Shown one piece after another: positions 19,467-28,325 of a stretch of DNA of 64,000 bases. Numbering within the stretch: position 1 is the first letter of the stretch; every line of letters begins with the position of its first letter. This DNA is from Haloterrigena turkmenica DSM 5511 (GTDB lineage Archaea > Halobacteriota > Halobacteria > Halobacteriales > Natrialbaceae). The stretch lies in contig NC_013743.1 of the NCBI RefSeq assembly GCF_000025325.1, forward strand, positions 1,116,001-1,180,000. The letters are read 5' to 3'. Both the position numbers and the translations under genes were made by a program. The notes beneath the pieces are model-generated. The model was given only the letters and a program-made list of their open reading frames with translations. It searched no databases and was not told the DNA's origin.

Positions 19467-20624
19467 TCATCGGTCTCGTCGGAATCGCTCCGAGAGGAAC
19501 TCTCGGGCGGCGAACCCGGCCACGCTGCCCGGATCGCCGACGCTCGAGAGGTAGCCGAGTCCGACGCTCGCCTTCAGCGCCCTGGCGGGCCGACCCGTGA
19601 GGACCCGCGAGCCGACCGTCGCGACCGCCTCGTCGCCGACGCTGACGACCCAGCCCGGCGACTCGAACCGGAACGCCTCGAGGTCGGGGTCGACCGCCTC
19701 GCCGCCGTTACGACGGGCATCGACGAGTCGCTCGACGTTCTCGGCAGCCGTCCGGGCCTCGCGGACGGCCGCCTGCGCGCTCGCCGGCACCGCCTCCCCG
19801 GCGGCGTCGACGACCCGCGCGGCGTCGCCGAGCGCGAACGTCCGATCGTCGAGTCGCAGGTCCGCTTCGACGGTCGGCCGCTCGCCCTCGAGGGCGTCCG
19901 CGCCGCGAATGCCCCCGGTCCAGACGAGCAGGTCGAACGGGAGTCGCTCGCCCGACTCGAGTCGAACGCCGTCCGCGTCGGCTCCCGTGACCGTCGCTCC
20001 CGTCCGGATCTCGATTCCGTCGTCCTCGAGCGCGCGCTCGACCGCACGGCCGAAGTTCTCGGGAAACTCCGGCGCGACCCGCGCTCGCTGCTCGAGGAGC
20101 GCGATCGACGCCGAGCCGTACTCTTCGCGGGCCAGCGCGGCGAGTTCTCCTGCGACCTGCACGCCGGAGAGGCCGGCGCCGCCGACGACGATTCGGCCCC
20201 CGTCGTCCGCCCGCAGCGCCTCGCGGGCTCGCTTTCGGATTTGGCGCGCGTGCGAGAGCCGCTTTAACGGAATCCCGTGCTCAGGAACCCCCTCGAGCCC
20301 GTAGTACGCCGTCCGCGCGCCGAGACAGATCGCCGCGATATCGTACTCGAGGCGACCGTCCGAGAGCGATACGACGCGCTCGTCCCGGTCGATCGCCTCG
20401 ACGCGGGCAACGCGAGCCGTCGCGCGCTCGAGGGCCCCCGGCAGCGAGAGTCGGATCTCGTTGGCCACGCCGGGCCGGCGGATCACCCGGTGGAGTTCGT
20501 GCTGGACGAGGTGGTCCGGCGACTCGTCGACCAGCGTGAGATCGACGTCGGACGGGAGCGACGACTCGAGTCGCTTCGTCAGGCCCAGCCCGGCGTAGCC
20601 CGCGCCGAGGACGACGACGTGCAT
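19467..20624 (-). CDS. NAD(P)/FAD-dependent oxidoreductase, type II NADH dehydrogenase-like
   Basis: A 385-residue flavoprotein. GAGYAGLGLTKRLE at the N-terminus is the FAD Rossmann motif; GGAGLSGVQVAGELA (about 146-160) is the NADH site; FALGDAARV (about 272-280) is the second FAD-binding motif. The order matches single-subunit type II NADH dehydrogenases and sulfide:quinone reductases. No catalytic Cys pair is evident, favouring the NDH-2 group. NDH-2 would supply NADH oxidation that the NuoEFG-lacking complex I in this window cannot. The substrate remains an inference. Confidence 0.8.
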   Translation of the reverse strand: MHVVVLGAGYAGLGLTKRLESSLPSDVDLTLVDESPDHLVQHELHRVIRRPGVANEIRLSLPGALERATARVARVEAIDRDERVVSLSDGRLEYDIAAICLGARTAYYGLEGVPEHGIPLKRLSHARQIRKRAREALRADDGGRIVVGGAGLSGVQVAGELAALAREEYGSASIALLEQRARVAPEFPENFGRAVERALEDDGIEIRTGATVTGADADGVRLESGERLPFDLLVWTGGIRGADALEGERPTVEADLRLDDRTFALGDAARVVDAAGEAVPASAQAAVREARTAAENVERLVDARRNGGEAVDPDLEAFRFESPGWVVSVGDEAVATVGSRVLTGRPARALKASVGLGYLSSVGDPGSVAGFAAREFLSERFRRDR

Positions 20625-20729
20625 GGGTGCGGCTACGGCTGCGAGTGGTATAGGTCCACGGCGAACGTCGGACGAGTTCGGGACGCTCGATCGATGGCCG
20701 CGAGCCCCGAATCGCTCGTCCGACGCGAC

Positions 20730-21017
20730 TCACTCGCCAGTGTAGACTCCCTCGTCGCTCGCGGAAATCTCCCTGTCGGGCGGCGAGACGTCGACGCGAC
20801 CGCTTCCGGTGACGACGACGGTGCACTCCCCGTACCGAAACCGGACCCGGAGGGTCTCCGATCCGGACCGGACGAGGGAATCCAGCGCCTCCGGGTCGAT
20901 CGTCTCGTAGAGCGTGGGTTCGAAATCCAGCGGCGACGTCCCGGCCGCGGCCGCGACCGCTTCGACGACTCTCTCGCTCGGCGGCCGGTCGTCGGGAGGG
21001 CGAGTCTGATCAGACAT
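20730..21017 (-). CDS. HalOD1 output-domain protein
   Basis: A 95-residue single-domain protein. RVVEAVAAAAGTSPLDFEPTLYETIDPEALDSLV followed by a short beta sheet (VRFRYGECTVVVTGSGRVDV) matches the halobacterial output domain HalOD1, usually found with receivers or as short stand-alone proteins. Its biochemical role is unknown; a signalling output is presumed. It lies near several other haloarchaeal signalling genes but with no direct operon partner. Confidence 0.75.
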   Translation of the reverse strand: MSDQTRPPDDRPPSERVVEAVAAAAGTSPLDFEPTLYETIDPEALDSLVRSGSETLRVRFRYGECTVVVTGSGRVDVSPPDREISASDEGVYTGE

Positions 21018-21141
21018 CGGGTCCGGCTATCGGTCACCGACCCTAAAGCGCGTCGCAGATCGGACGATTTTCCGCGGGTTCTTCAATCCCGCGCGCCACT
21101 CATCGGAGAACAGTCTCGTTTCGGAACGAACGTCCCGAAAC

Positions 21142-21618
21142 TCAGCCGTCGGTCGTATACTTCTTCCCGAGGTGATCGAACGCCCGCGTGTCCTCCTCGA
21201 CGATAACGTTCGTCTGTACGATTTCGATCCCGAGTTCGTGGAGTTCGTCGGTGGCCGCCTCCACCCGCTCCTGGGTGTCGGTCACGAGTTCGACGTGGAG
21301 GTCTGCCTCGTCGGCCAGCAACCGCCTGACGCTGACGACGTTCTCCACCTCGCTCACGTCCGCGACGATCGCCTCGTCGTCGGCCTCGTCGGTGACGGTT
21401 CCGACGAGCAGCGTTCGCTGCTCGAATCCCGCTTTCTCGTAATCGATTTCGGGCCGATACCCCGTGACGACGCCGCGGTCCTCGAGGTCGTTGATCCGCG
21501 ACGCCACGGTGCTCGCCGCGAGGCCGACTTCCGCGCCGATCGCTTCGGTCGTCGCGTTCCGGGCGTCGTCCTGCAGGACGTGAAGAATCGCCAGATCGTC
21601 TCTGTCGAGGTCGACCAT
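21142..21618 (-). CDS. Lrp/AsnC-family transcriptional regulator
   Basis: A 158-residue regulator with an N-terminal winged helix (DDLAILHVLQDDARN, EVGLAASTVASRINDLED) and a C-terminal RAM-like ligand domain (LLVGTVTDEADDEAIV, VVSVRRLLADEADLHVEL). Such proteins control amino-acid and central metabolism in archaea. ATG 21618 is used; a GTG at 21627 lies 25 bases from a TATA-like ATATAC and is a realistic alternative start (three residues longer). Target genes are not evident. Confidence 0.9.
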   Translation of the reverse strand: MVDLDRDDLAILHVLQDDARNATTEAIGAEVGLAASTVASRINDLEDRGVVTGYRPEIDYEKAGFEQRTLLVGTVTDEADDEAIVADVSEVENVVSVRRLLADEADLHVELVTDTQERVEAATDELHELGIEIVQTNVIVEEDTRAFDHLGKKYTTDG

Positions 21619-21734
21619 GGAATTCACTACTGATGTACTACTCCGACGCGGTATATGACTCTTTCACACCTCTCACTCGAGCGAACGCTCGGCACCGCGG
21701 GGCAAAACGGGGGCGCCGTCGCGAATCGCCGAGC

Positions 21735-22718
21735 CTAGAACAGGTGCTTTTCCTCGTCTAGCAGCTTCGCAGGGCCGCCGACGTCCCAGACGGTGGTGGA
21801 GACGCCGCAATCCGAGACCGCCTCCTCGACCTCGTCGACGTGTTCCTCGGTGGTGTTGACGTAGACGCTGGCGCCGGTGTCCGTCGAGAAGTAGACGGGG
21901 ATGTCCTCCTCCTCGCGGAGTTCCCGCACCGTATTGAAGATCTTCAGGGTAGCGGGCTGCCAGTAGACCCACCCGGAGGGGCCGGTCATCGTCGTCGCGG
22001 CCAGCGAGAGGGAGTCCTGCTCGGCGAGTTCGAAGGCGCGGTCGAACTCGTTGTTCCGCAGGGCGTCGCGCATCTCGGCGATCTGGCCGTGGATGTGGGC
22101 GTTGCGGGCCTGGAACATGTGGCTGTCGGCGGCCTCGCGGTGGGCGTCCTCGGTCTCCTTGTGGTAGGGGACGAGGCCGACGACGATCTTCAGGTCCTCG
22201 TGAAGGTCACTCGGGATGCGCCGCGAGCGACAATCCTCGTCGTTCAGACCCGTGTGCAGTTGCGAAAACGCGCCGGTGACCGCGCGGGCGGCCGACGCCG
22301 AGCCGACGCGAGCGATCGTCGAAATCTCCTGGCGGGAGGCGTCGAGTTCGGCGGCCTCGGCCAGCGCCATCGCGGCGGCGGCGAAGCCCGAGGAAGAGGA
22401 GCCCAGCCCGACGTTCGACGGGAAACTGTTCTCGCTCTCGAGGCGAACCGGATAGACGGTGTGGGCCGCGTCGGACTTCGAACGAGCCTTCTCGACGACG
22501 GCTTCGACGCGCTCGTAGGCCCGGCCGTCGAGTTCCTCGCCGTCGACGACGAACGTGTCCTCCTCGTAGTCCATCGAGAACTCCACGGTCGTGCGAGTGT
22601 GGCTCGGGGCCGTACAGAGACTGATACTGTCGTGATACGGCAGGCGCTCGATCTCGTCTCGCATCCCGTGATACTTGACCAGCCCCTGAATCGGGTGGGC
22701 CATGGCGGTCGCTTTCAT
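21735..22718 (-). CDS. mvaD: Phosphomevalonate decarboxylase
   Basis: A 327-residue GHMP-superfamily enzyme. The N-terminus MKATAMAHPIQGLVKYHGM, the glycine/serine-rich ATP loop FPSNVGLGSSSSGFAAAAMA and TMTGPSGWVYWQP are those of the haloarchaeal mevalonate-decarboxylase branch. That branch decarboxylates mevalonate 5-phosphate to isopentenyl phosphate (known for Haloferax), on the way to archaeal lipids and carotenoids. The ATG at 22718 is chosen because the preceding 12 codons (from 22754) are not part of the conserved start. A short gap to the upstream coiled-coil gene leaves operon status open. Confidence 0.92.
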   Translation of the reverse strand: MKATAMAHPIQGLVKYHGMRDEIERLPYHDSISLCTAPSHTRTTVEFSMDYEEDTFVVDGEELDGRAYERVEAVVEKARSKSDAAHTVYPVRLESENSFPSNVGLGSSSSGFAAAAMALAEAAELDASRQEISTIARVGSASAARAVTGAFSQLHTGLNDEDCRSRRIPSDLHEDLKIVVGLVPYHKETEDAHREAADSHMFQARNAHIHGQIAEMRDALRNNEFDRAFELAEQDSLSLAATTMTGPSGWVYWQPATLKIFNTVRELREEEDIPVYFSTDTGASVYVNTTEEHVDEVEEAVSDCGVSTTVWDVGGPAKLLDEEKHLF

Positions 22719-22791
22719 ACCCTGATAGGCGGATGATGGCCGCTTAAAGGTCACGGCATCCCGCGCCGAAACCGATCCGCGCGGAACCGAC

Positions 22792-23199
22792 TCACTCGGG
22801 TTCGGTTTCGGGGTCCTCGGTCGACTCCTCGAGCGTCGCGTCGAGATCGGCCGCGGACGCGTCGACGGTCGCCTCGAGCGCGTCGAGTTCGTCGCGGGTC
22901 GCTTCCAGCCCCTCCTGGACGTCCGCGAGGACGGTCTCGGCGGTCCCCTGCTCGTCGAGGAACGCCTCGGGGGCGTCGGTGTAGGCCGCGAGCGACTCGA
23001 CGGTCGACTGGAGGCGATCGAGGCGAACGTCGGTGCTGGTTCGCGTCGGGCCGTCGAGTTCGAGCGCCCGCCTGAGCGCGGCCCGTTTGGCTCCCCCCTG
23101 ATCGTCCTTCAGTTCGGCCAGCAGCGCGTCGATGAGCGGGCCGTTGCGTTGCGATAGCGATTCCGTCTCGAGCGTTTCGGTGTCGTCTTGAACTGGCAT
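22792..23199 (-). CDS. Acidic coiled-coil protein, unknown function
   Basis: A 135-residue, strongly acidic, almost wholly helical protein. Heptad-like stretches run from about residue 55 (RLDRLQSTVESLAAY) to 125 (LEATRDELDALEATVD). The tail is Asp/Glu-rich. Codon use is normal for the genome and the ATG at 23199 is clear. No family recognised with confidence; structural, adaptor or DNA-associated roles are all possible. It precedes mvaD on the same strand by about 73 bases. Confidence 0.65.
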   Translation of the reverse strand: MPVQDDTETLETESLSQRNGPLIDALLAELKDDQGGAKRAALRRALELDGPTRTSTDVRLDRLQSTVESLAAYTDAPEAFLDEQGTAETVLADVQEGLEATRDELDALEATVDASAADLDATLEESTEDPETEPE

Positions 23200-23415
23200 G
23201 GTGACTCCCCCCGCCGATCCCCCGACACCCCCGGCGTTCGGACGATCGACGCGATCTCCTTCGATGGAAACCGTTCAATTATCGATACTGGACCGTAATA
23301 ATAGTGACTCAACTAGTGAATCATTCATCTCGGCGGTGCGCGACCGTCTCGCCGTCGGGTTCTCGCCGCGACCGGAATCCGAACGCTCAACAGACGACGC
23401 GCCTATCGGTCCCGC

Positions 23416-24099
23416 ATGGGAATCCCACTGGAGACGCGGACGGAGCAGGCCGCCGAAGTCGTCGACCGCCTCGAGGAGGCGTATCCGGACTCGACGATCT
23501 CGCTGCGGTACTCGAATCGCTTGGAGTTGCTGATCGCCGTGATCCTCTCGGCGCAGTGTACCGACGAGCGCGTCAACGAGGAGACGAAACACCTCTTCGA
23601 GAAGTACGACGGCGCCGAGGACTACGCCAACGCGCCGGAGGAAGAGCTCGCGGAGGACCTGAACTCGATCACCTACTACAACAGCAAGGCGGGCTACATC
23701 AAGAGCTCCTGCAGGACGATCCTCGAGGAGCACGGCGGCGAGGTGCCGGACACGATGGACGAACTGACGGAGCTGTCGGGCGTCGGTCGGAAGACGGCCA
23801 ACGTGGTCCTCCAGCACGGCCACGACGTGGTCGAGGGGATCGTCGTCGACACACACGTTCAGCGGCTCTCGCGCCGACTCGGCCTGACCGAGGAGAAGCG
23901 TCCCGAGGCGATCGAACAGGACCTGATGGAGATCGTCCCCGATGGCTACTGGCAGCAGTTCACCCACCTCTGTATCGATCACGGCCGGGCGACCTGCACC
24001 GCCCGCAACCCCGACTGCGGCGACTGCGTGCTCGCCGATATCTGCCCCTCCGAGAAAGGCGACAGCGAGATCGATCTGGCCTCGGGCGAGCCGTGGTAG
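23416..24099 (+). CDS. nth: Endonuclease III (DNA glycosylase/AP lyase)
   Basis: A 227-residue base-excision-repair enzyme that removes oxidised pyrimidines and cleaves the abasic site. Helix-hairpin-helix LSGVGRKTANVVL contains the catalytic Lys; VDTHVQRLSRRLG contains the catalytic Asp. The C-terminal cluster loop follows C-x6-C-x2-C-x5-C (CTARNPDCGDCVLADIC), so a 4Fe-4S cluster is expected. ATG 23416 gives the normal N-terminus. It is followed by an unusual hairpin-rich spacer. Confidence 0.95.
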   Translation: MGIPLETRTEQAAEVVDRLEEAYPDSTISLRYSNRLELLIAVILSAQCTDERVNEETKHLFEKYDGAEDYANAPEEELAEDLNSITYYNSKAGYIKSSCRTILEEHGGEVPDTMDELTELSGVGRKTANVVLQHGHDVVEGIVVDTHVQRLSRRLGLTEEKRPEAIEQDLMEIVPDGYWQQFTHLCIDHGRATCTARNPDCGDCVLADICPSEKGDSEIDLASGEPW

Positions 24100-24479
24100 G
24101 TGGTCAAACACGGGGCGCTCCGAAGCGATAACCCGGCGTTGCGACGGCGCACGCTGGGCCGCGGTGAACCGCGGTGCGAAGCCGTGCGAGGGATGAGTGA
24201 ACGAATGAAGTGAATGAACGTAAGCGCGGAACCGCCGGTTCCGCGAACCATGCGAACGGGTGCAAAGCACCCGTGAGCAGAAATCGGTTGGGGAGGACGT
24301 GGAAATCCCCGTTGCCACGGTAACAGTGCGAGCGATTTCTCTCGAGGCGCTCCGCTCAGGCGAGCGATCCATCGTCGAATCGTCCTGCTCGAGTCACCAC
24401 CGACAACAGATCGTTCTAGCCGACCTTCGCAAGCCCAACGCCTTTTCGCGGTTCGACGGTAGCCTAATTCGGGATCAGT
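24100..24479. other. Hairpin-rich spacer downstream of nth
   Basis: About 380 bases with no gene. It carries three compact inverted repeats within 120 bases (24159-24174, 24225-24245, 24256-24274) and a run of repeated GTGAA/GAACGAA-like words around 24197-24220. It resembles a dispersed intergenic repeat element rather than a simple terminator. Confidence 0.5.
24225..24274. repeat. Tandem perfect hairpins
   Basis: CGCGGAACC-GCC-GGTTCCGCG (24225-24245, 9-bp stem, 3-base loop) is followed by ACGGGTGC-AAA-GCACCCGT (24256-24274, 8-bp stem, 3-base loop). A third, CCGCGGT-GA-ACCGCGG, lies at 24159-24174. All stems are perfect. Confidence 0.75.
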
Positions 24480-24725
24480 ATGTCCGATACCACTGACGAG
24501 ACCGGCAAAGACGAGCACGGGCGGGACGTCGAACTGGCGCACGAAGATACCGAGGCCGAGGACGACGAGGAAGAGCTCACCGAGGAAGAGAAGGAGGCCC
24601 GCGAACGGCAGGACGAAGAGCAGCGACGCCAGGACATCGAACACAAGTCCGACGACCGGGTCGACGACGCCCTCGAGCAGGAGAACCCGGACAACCACCG
24701 GGACGAAGAGCCGTACAACAGCTAG
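24480..24725 (+). CDS. Small highly charged acidic protein
   Basis: An 81-residue protein with about half its residues charged: an Asp/Glu-rich first half, then EKEARERQDEEQRRQD and a tail DNHRDEEPYNS. It is probably a helical or disordered, salt-adapted protein. The ATG at 24480 and composition match the genome. No family or function recognised. It stands alone downstream of the hairpin-rich spacer. Confidence 0.6.
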   Translation: MSDTTDETGKDEHGRDVELAHEDTEAEDDEEELTEEEKEARERQDEEQRRQDIEHKSDDRVDDALEQENPDNHRDEEPYNS

Positions 24726-24994
24726 TCCGACCGGCCGCGAGCGCATCGCGCCGTTTCCGACCGCTCGAGACGAGCGCGTTCAGGACGACCCGCGTCACCG
24801 CCGGCACTCGCACGTTTTCTCCCCGCACCCCGCTCGTCGCTAAAAGCGGCCTCTGGGCCGCCTCGAGTCGCACCATAGCCGCGCTGAAACGGTGTCTCCG
24901 CAGCGTCTCGAGCGCGGACAGGTTCGTATCCGTGACTGCAGACAACCGCAGGCACGTCCGCTTTCTCCGGCTATCGGCTATCGGCGGTGGAGAC

Positions 24995-25441
24995 ATGAAC
25001 AACACACCAACCGATACGAACCGAGACGCTACCGCAGCCGAGCGAGCCGACCACCGAAACACCCTCAACACGGACACGATGCAGTGGCTGAGCGCCCTCG
25101 TCGCGATCATCGGGCTCTACGTCGTCGCCTCGCCGTTCATCTTCGAGGCGACGGATCAGGCGATCTGGAACGACACGCTCGTGGGGACGGGGATCTTCCT
25201 GCTGGCGGGCTACAACTTCGTCCGCCTCTCGCGGGATCGGCTGGCGAGCGTCGGCGTCGCGTCGCTGGCCGTGCTGCTCGGCCTCTGGCTGCTCGTCTCG
25301 CCCGCCGTGATCGACATGGGTAGCAGTACGCTGGCGACCGGGACCGCGGCCTCCGGGCTGGCGACCGCCGTCCTCTCGGCGTACAACGCGTACGCGAACA
25401 ACAAGGCAGACGCGCCCGACCGAGTCGGTGCACGCGCCTAA
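24995..25441 (+). CDS. SPW-repeat membrane protein
   Basis: A 148-residue integral membrane protein with four predicted helices in two related halves. Each half has the SPW-repeat pattern (LYVVASPFIF and LWLLVSPAVI, followed by a helix with a Gly-rich turn). SPW proteins are common in archaea and bacteria, and no biochemical function is established. ATG 24995 (MNNTPTDTN) is preferred to a start at 24932 that would add a basic leader. The N-terminal about 30 residues are polar and cytosolic. Confidence 0.8.
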   Translation: MNNTPTDTNRDATAAERADHRNTLNTDTMQWLSALVAIIGLYVVASPFIFEATDQAIWNDTLVGTGIFLLAGYNFVRLSRDRLASVGVASLAVLLGLWLLVSPAVIDMGSSTLATGTAASGLATAVLSAYNAYANNKADAPDRVGARA

Positions 25442-25510
25442 AATTCGACCGCTTTTTCTCGAGTCGTTTATCGACCGCCGAAGATCCAATTATCGACCCC
25501 TAGAAGCCGC

Positions 25511-26464
25511 TTATCGACCCTCGAGCGCCCCGTCGGGAACGGAGAGCGTCTCGAGCGCGTCGGCGACTGAGACGGCGATCCGCGCGTCGACGCCGACCGA
25601 GGTCACGCGCCGGCCGTCGGCGACGAGCGCGATCGGGCCTTCGTCGCGTTCGACCGTGAGCTCGAGTCGATCGTCGGGGAGCACCCAGCGGCGCGTATCG
25701 GTGACGAAGGGGGCGACGGGCGCGACGGCGACCGCGTCGACGGCCCTCGAGAGGTGGGGCGCGTCGACGGCGCCGGCGTAGCCGTGGCTGCCGGCCGCCG
25801 TCGCGACCACGACGCCGTCGGCCCGGAACGTCGCGACCGAGTCGCCGCGGCTCGCGACGCCGTATTCGGAGATCCGAGCCGGTTCGTCGGTCACGAGGGT
25901 GACGTCGAACAGCGCGCGGTCGCGAACCGCGTCGGCTCCGGCGTCACCGTCGCTCGCGTCCGTATCAGCGCCGTTGCCGTCGGTATCGGCGCTGCCGGCG
26001 TCGGTACCGGTACCGCCGGCGTCGGAGTCGCTGCCGATATCGACGTCGACGCCGTCGTATCCAGCGGCGTCGATGCTCCCGCCGCGAGCGGCGATCTCGA
26101 GGTCCAAAATCGCGTGCCGACGGACGGTCGCCGCGCCGTCGAGGACGGCCTCGAGTGCCGCCGGCACCCGCGCCCGGTCGACGGCGTCGATACCGGTGAC
26201 GTCGCCGACCGGCAGGACGGGACCGTCGGCGTCGGCGCGAGCGATCGCCGAAAGGCAGTCGTCGCCGGCGGCCACGAGAACCGACGGCGCCGCCGCGAGA
26301 ACGTCGTCGACGTCGCCGCTGACGGCCGTCGCGTCGCGACCCGCGACGGTCGGCCGGAGCGCGTCCGCGAGCGACTCGTCGGCGTCGGCTCTCGATCCCG
26401 TGTCGGCGTTCGCGTCGACGATACCGACGACCGGCTCCTCGTCAACGAACCACGCGGCGTCCAT
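25511..26464 (-). CDS. Degenerate NAD kinase-like protein
   Basis: A 317-residue protein related to ATP/polyphosphate NAD kinases. The C-terminal half matches the family (TAAGSHGYAGAVDAPHLS, VAPVAPFVTDTRRWVL, ADGRRV). The key N-terminal GGDGT loop is replaced by AAGDDCLSAIA, and the TGSTAY-type motif reads AGSHGYA. A low-complexity Asp/Ala/Gly/Thr insertion (about residues 143-183) splits the domains. Catalysis may be lost or altered; a regulatory or NAD-binding role is possible. It stands alone between a SPW gene and an M28 peptidase. Confidence 0.65.
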   Translation of the reverse strand: MDAAWFVDEEPVVGIVDANADTGSRADADESLADALRPTVAGRDATAVSGDVDDVLAAAPSVLVAAGDDCLSAIARADADGPVLPVGDVTGIDAVDRARVPAALEAVLDGAATVRRHAILDLEIAARGGSIDAAGYDGVDVDIGSDSDAGGTGTDAGSADTDGNGADTDASDGDAGADAVRDRALFDVTLVTDEPARISEYGVASRGDSVATFRADGVVVATAAGSHGYAGAVDAPHLSRAVDAVAVAPVAPFVTDTRRWVLPDDRLELTVERDEGPIALVADGRRVTSVGVDARIAVSVADALETLSVPDGALEGR

Positions 26465-26598
26465 ATCGGCCCGTTAGCGCGGGTGCGAAAAAAGACGTGG
26501 GGTTCTCTCGTCGCCGCCGACCGTTACTGCCGTCCCCGTCGACCGTCACTACACGTCCGGTCGAACCGTCGTGCGATCGTGGTGTCAGTGTGAATCGA

Positions 26599-27963
26599 TC
26601 AGTCGGCCCCCTCGTCGTAGGGCCAGTCGCCCGTGATCCGCATTCCGTCCGCGAGGTCTTGAGCCTCGAGGTCGGCGGCGATCGCCTCGGGATCGCGGTG
26701 CGCGACGGTCGCGTCCTCACCGGCGAGTTCGACGACGAGGTCGGTCAGGAGGATCGCTTGCTCGCGGAGCGTTCGCGGCTCGAGTTTCTCGATCGTGTCG
26801 GCGAACGTGTGGCCCCAGCCGCGGCCGACCTCGTCCGACGTCGATTTGACGTGATAGCCGGGGACGCCCCACTGGACGAACGGCCAGTGATCGCTGTGGG
26901 GGCCGAGTTTCGGCACCGTCTCGATCGGATGATCGTAGCGGCCGGCGATCTCGTCGGCGGCCGCCTCGAGGCCATCGAAGCCGTGGGTCGTCAGCGACAG
27001 CGTCCGATCGCTGACGACGCCGTCGTTGTTGACGATGGCTTTGATCGCGTCGTGATCCGTCCGCTCGGCGTGGTAAGTCGAACCGACCAGTCCCACCTCC
27101 TCGGCGCCGTAGGCGACGAACTCGACGCGGGTTTCGAGGTCGTCCTCGCGAGCAGCTAGCGCGTTCGCGAGTTCGACGACCATGGCGGTCCCGGCGCCGT
27201 TGTCCGCAGCGCCCTCCGCGATGTCGTGGGCGTCGACGTGGCTCGTCACCAGCACGCGCTCGTCGGTGTCGGGGCCGAGTTCGGCGTGGACGTTCTGGCT
27301 CGTCGCCGGGCCGATGTCGGCCTCGACGATCAGTTCGATCTCCTCGCCGTCGAACCGGCGGGCCAGCCGCGCGCCGACCTCGCTCGAGACGCCGACAGCC
27401 GGGATCTCGCCGATGGGATCCTCGTCGACGTTGTCGGACTCCGTCCGACTGTCCGCGGACCGTGGGTCCGCGCTCCCGACGCTCCCGGTCGGTGGCAGAC
27501 AGCCCTCGACGTGGTTTCGGTAGACGAACCCCATCGCGCCGTTCTCGACGGCGTGATAGTACTTTTCCCGGCGGTGGAGGTAGCGATCGTAGTAGTCCGG
27601 AACGTCGCTGCGAACCATCGCGATCTTTCCCTCGAGGTCGGTCTCCTCGAAGTCCGCGGGGAGGCCGTAGCCGAGGTCGACCAGCGGCGCCGTCGCGCGG
27701 TCGGCGGGGCTGCGCGGCAGGGCGATGCAGTTCTGGCTCGTCTCGCCCGCACTGATCTCGCTTTCTCCGCGCGTCCAGCCCTGGATGTCGAAGGACTCGA
27801 GGCGGGCGTTCCGGGTGCCGGCGTCGGCCAGCGCGTCGCGAGTCCGTTCGGCGGCCTCGCGCTCGCCGTCGCTGCCGGCCATCCGAGTTCCGATATCGAC
27901 GAGGGTCTCGAGGTGCGTCCACCCGACGTCGCTCGTGAAGACGTCTCCGATCCAGTCGGTCAT
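26599..27963 (-). CDS. M28-family metallopeptidase with inserted PA-type domain
   Basis: A 454-residue di-zinc aminopeptidase-type enzyme. Metal ligands are visible in SHVDAHDIAEGAADNGAG (His and bridging Asp), the catalytic Glu pair AEEVGLVGS, a later Asp in IVNNDGVVSD, and GPHSDHWPF. Residues about 90-215 form a PA-like insertion, with a Ser/Asp-rich loop around 165-185. No signal peptide is seen, so cytosolic. The ATG at 27963 (MTDWIGDVF), preceded by GGAG, is better than an upstream start at 28071. Substrate unknown: peptides or N-acyl amino acids. Confidence 0.85.
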   Translation of the reverse strand: MTDWIGDVFTSDVGWTHLETLVDIGTRMAGSDGEREAAERTRDALADAGTRNARLESFDIQGWTRGESEISAGETSQNCIALPRSPADRATAPLVDLGYGLPADFEETDLEGKIAMVRSDVPDYYDRYLHRREKYYHAVENGAMGFVYRNHVEGCLPPTGSVGSADPRSADSRTESDNVDEDPIGEIPAVGVSSEVGARLARRFDGEEIELIVEADIGPATSQNVHAELGPDTDERVLVTSHVDAHDIAEGAADNGAGTAMVVELANALAAREDDLETRVEFVAYGAEEVGLVGSTYHAERTDHDAIKAIVNNDGVVSDRTLSLTTHGFDGLEAAADEIAGRYDHPIETVPKLGPHSDHWPFVQWGVPGYHVKSTSDEVGRGWGHTFADTIEKLEPRTLREQAILLTDLVVELAGEDATVAHRDPEAIAADLEAQDLADGMRITGDWPYDEGAD

Positions 27964-28103
27964 ATCTCCGCCGTGGACCGCCGGCCGGGAAACTGTACCG
28001 CTCGAGTCGTGGCCCGTACCGGATGCATAACAGGGTAGCACACTTTCGAATCTGACACGACAAACTGACAATCTTTTTCACGCCCCTCCCTCTCGGACCG
28101 AGT

Positions 28104-28292
28104 ATGCGGGAGACGCTTGCCGAGTGGCGGCCGGCCATCGACGAGGCGATCGCCGACCTGGTCCCACGCGAAATCGACGCCGACTACCTCAAGTCGACGC
28201 GTTTCGATCCGATCGCCTTGATCCAGCGTCGTCTCGAGAGCCCATTTCTATCGACTTCGGTGACTGTCTTCGGTTCCGACGGACGACCCTAG
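28104..28292 (+). pseudogene. Probable 5' remnant of a polyprenyl synthetase gene
   Basis: A 62-codon frame. Its first 29 residues, MRETLAEWRPAIDEAIADL then VPREIDADYL, look like the N-terminus of a haloarchaeal polyprenyl/geranylgeranyl synthetase. After that the sequence diverges and stops. No Asp-rich DDxxD prenyl-diphosphate motifs follow in any frame. It therefore reads as a truncated remnant, although a bona fide short protein cannot be excluded. Confidence 0.4.
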
Positions 28293-28325
28293 CTACTACT
28301 AGCGGGACGTGGTAGCCCCTCGTCG

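Noticed and set aside
22751-23278. Minus-strand 175-codon frame overlapping the coiled-coil gene
   Set aside because: Arg-rich; the alternative frame (22792-23199) is acidic and helical as expected.
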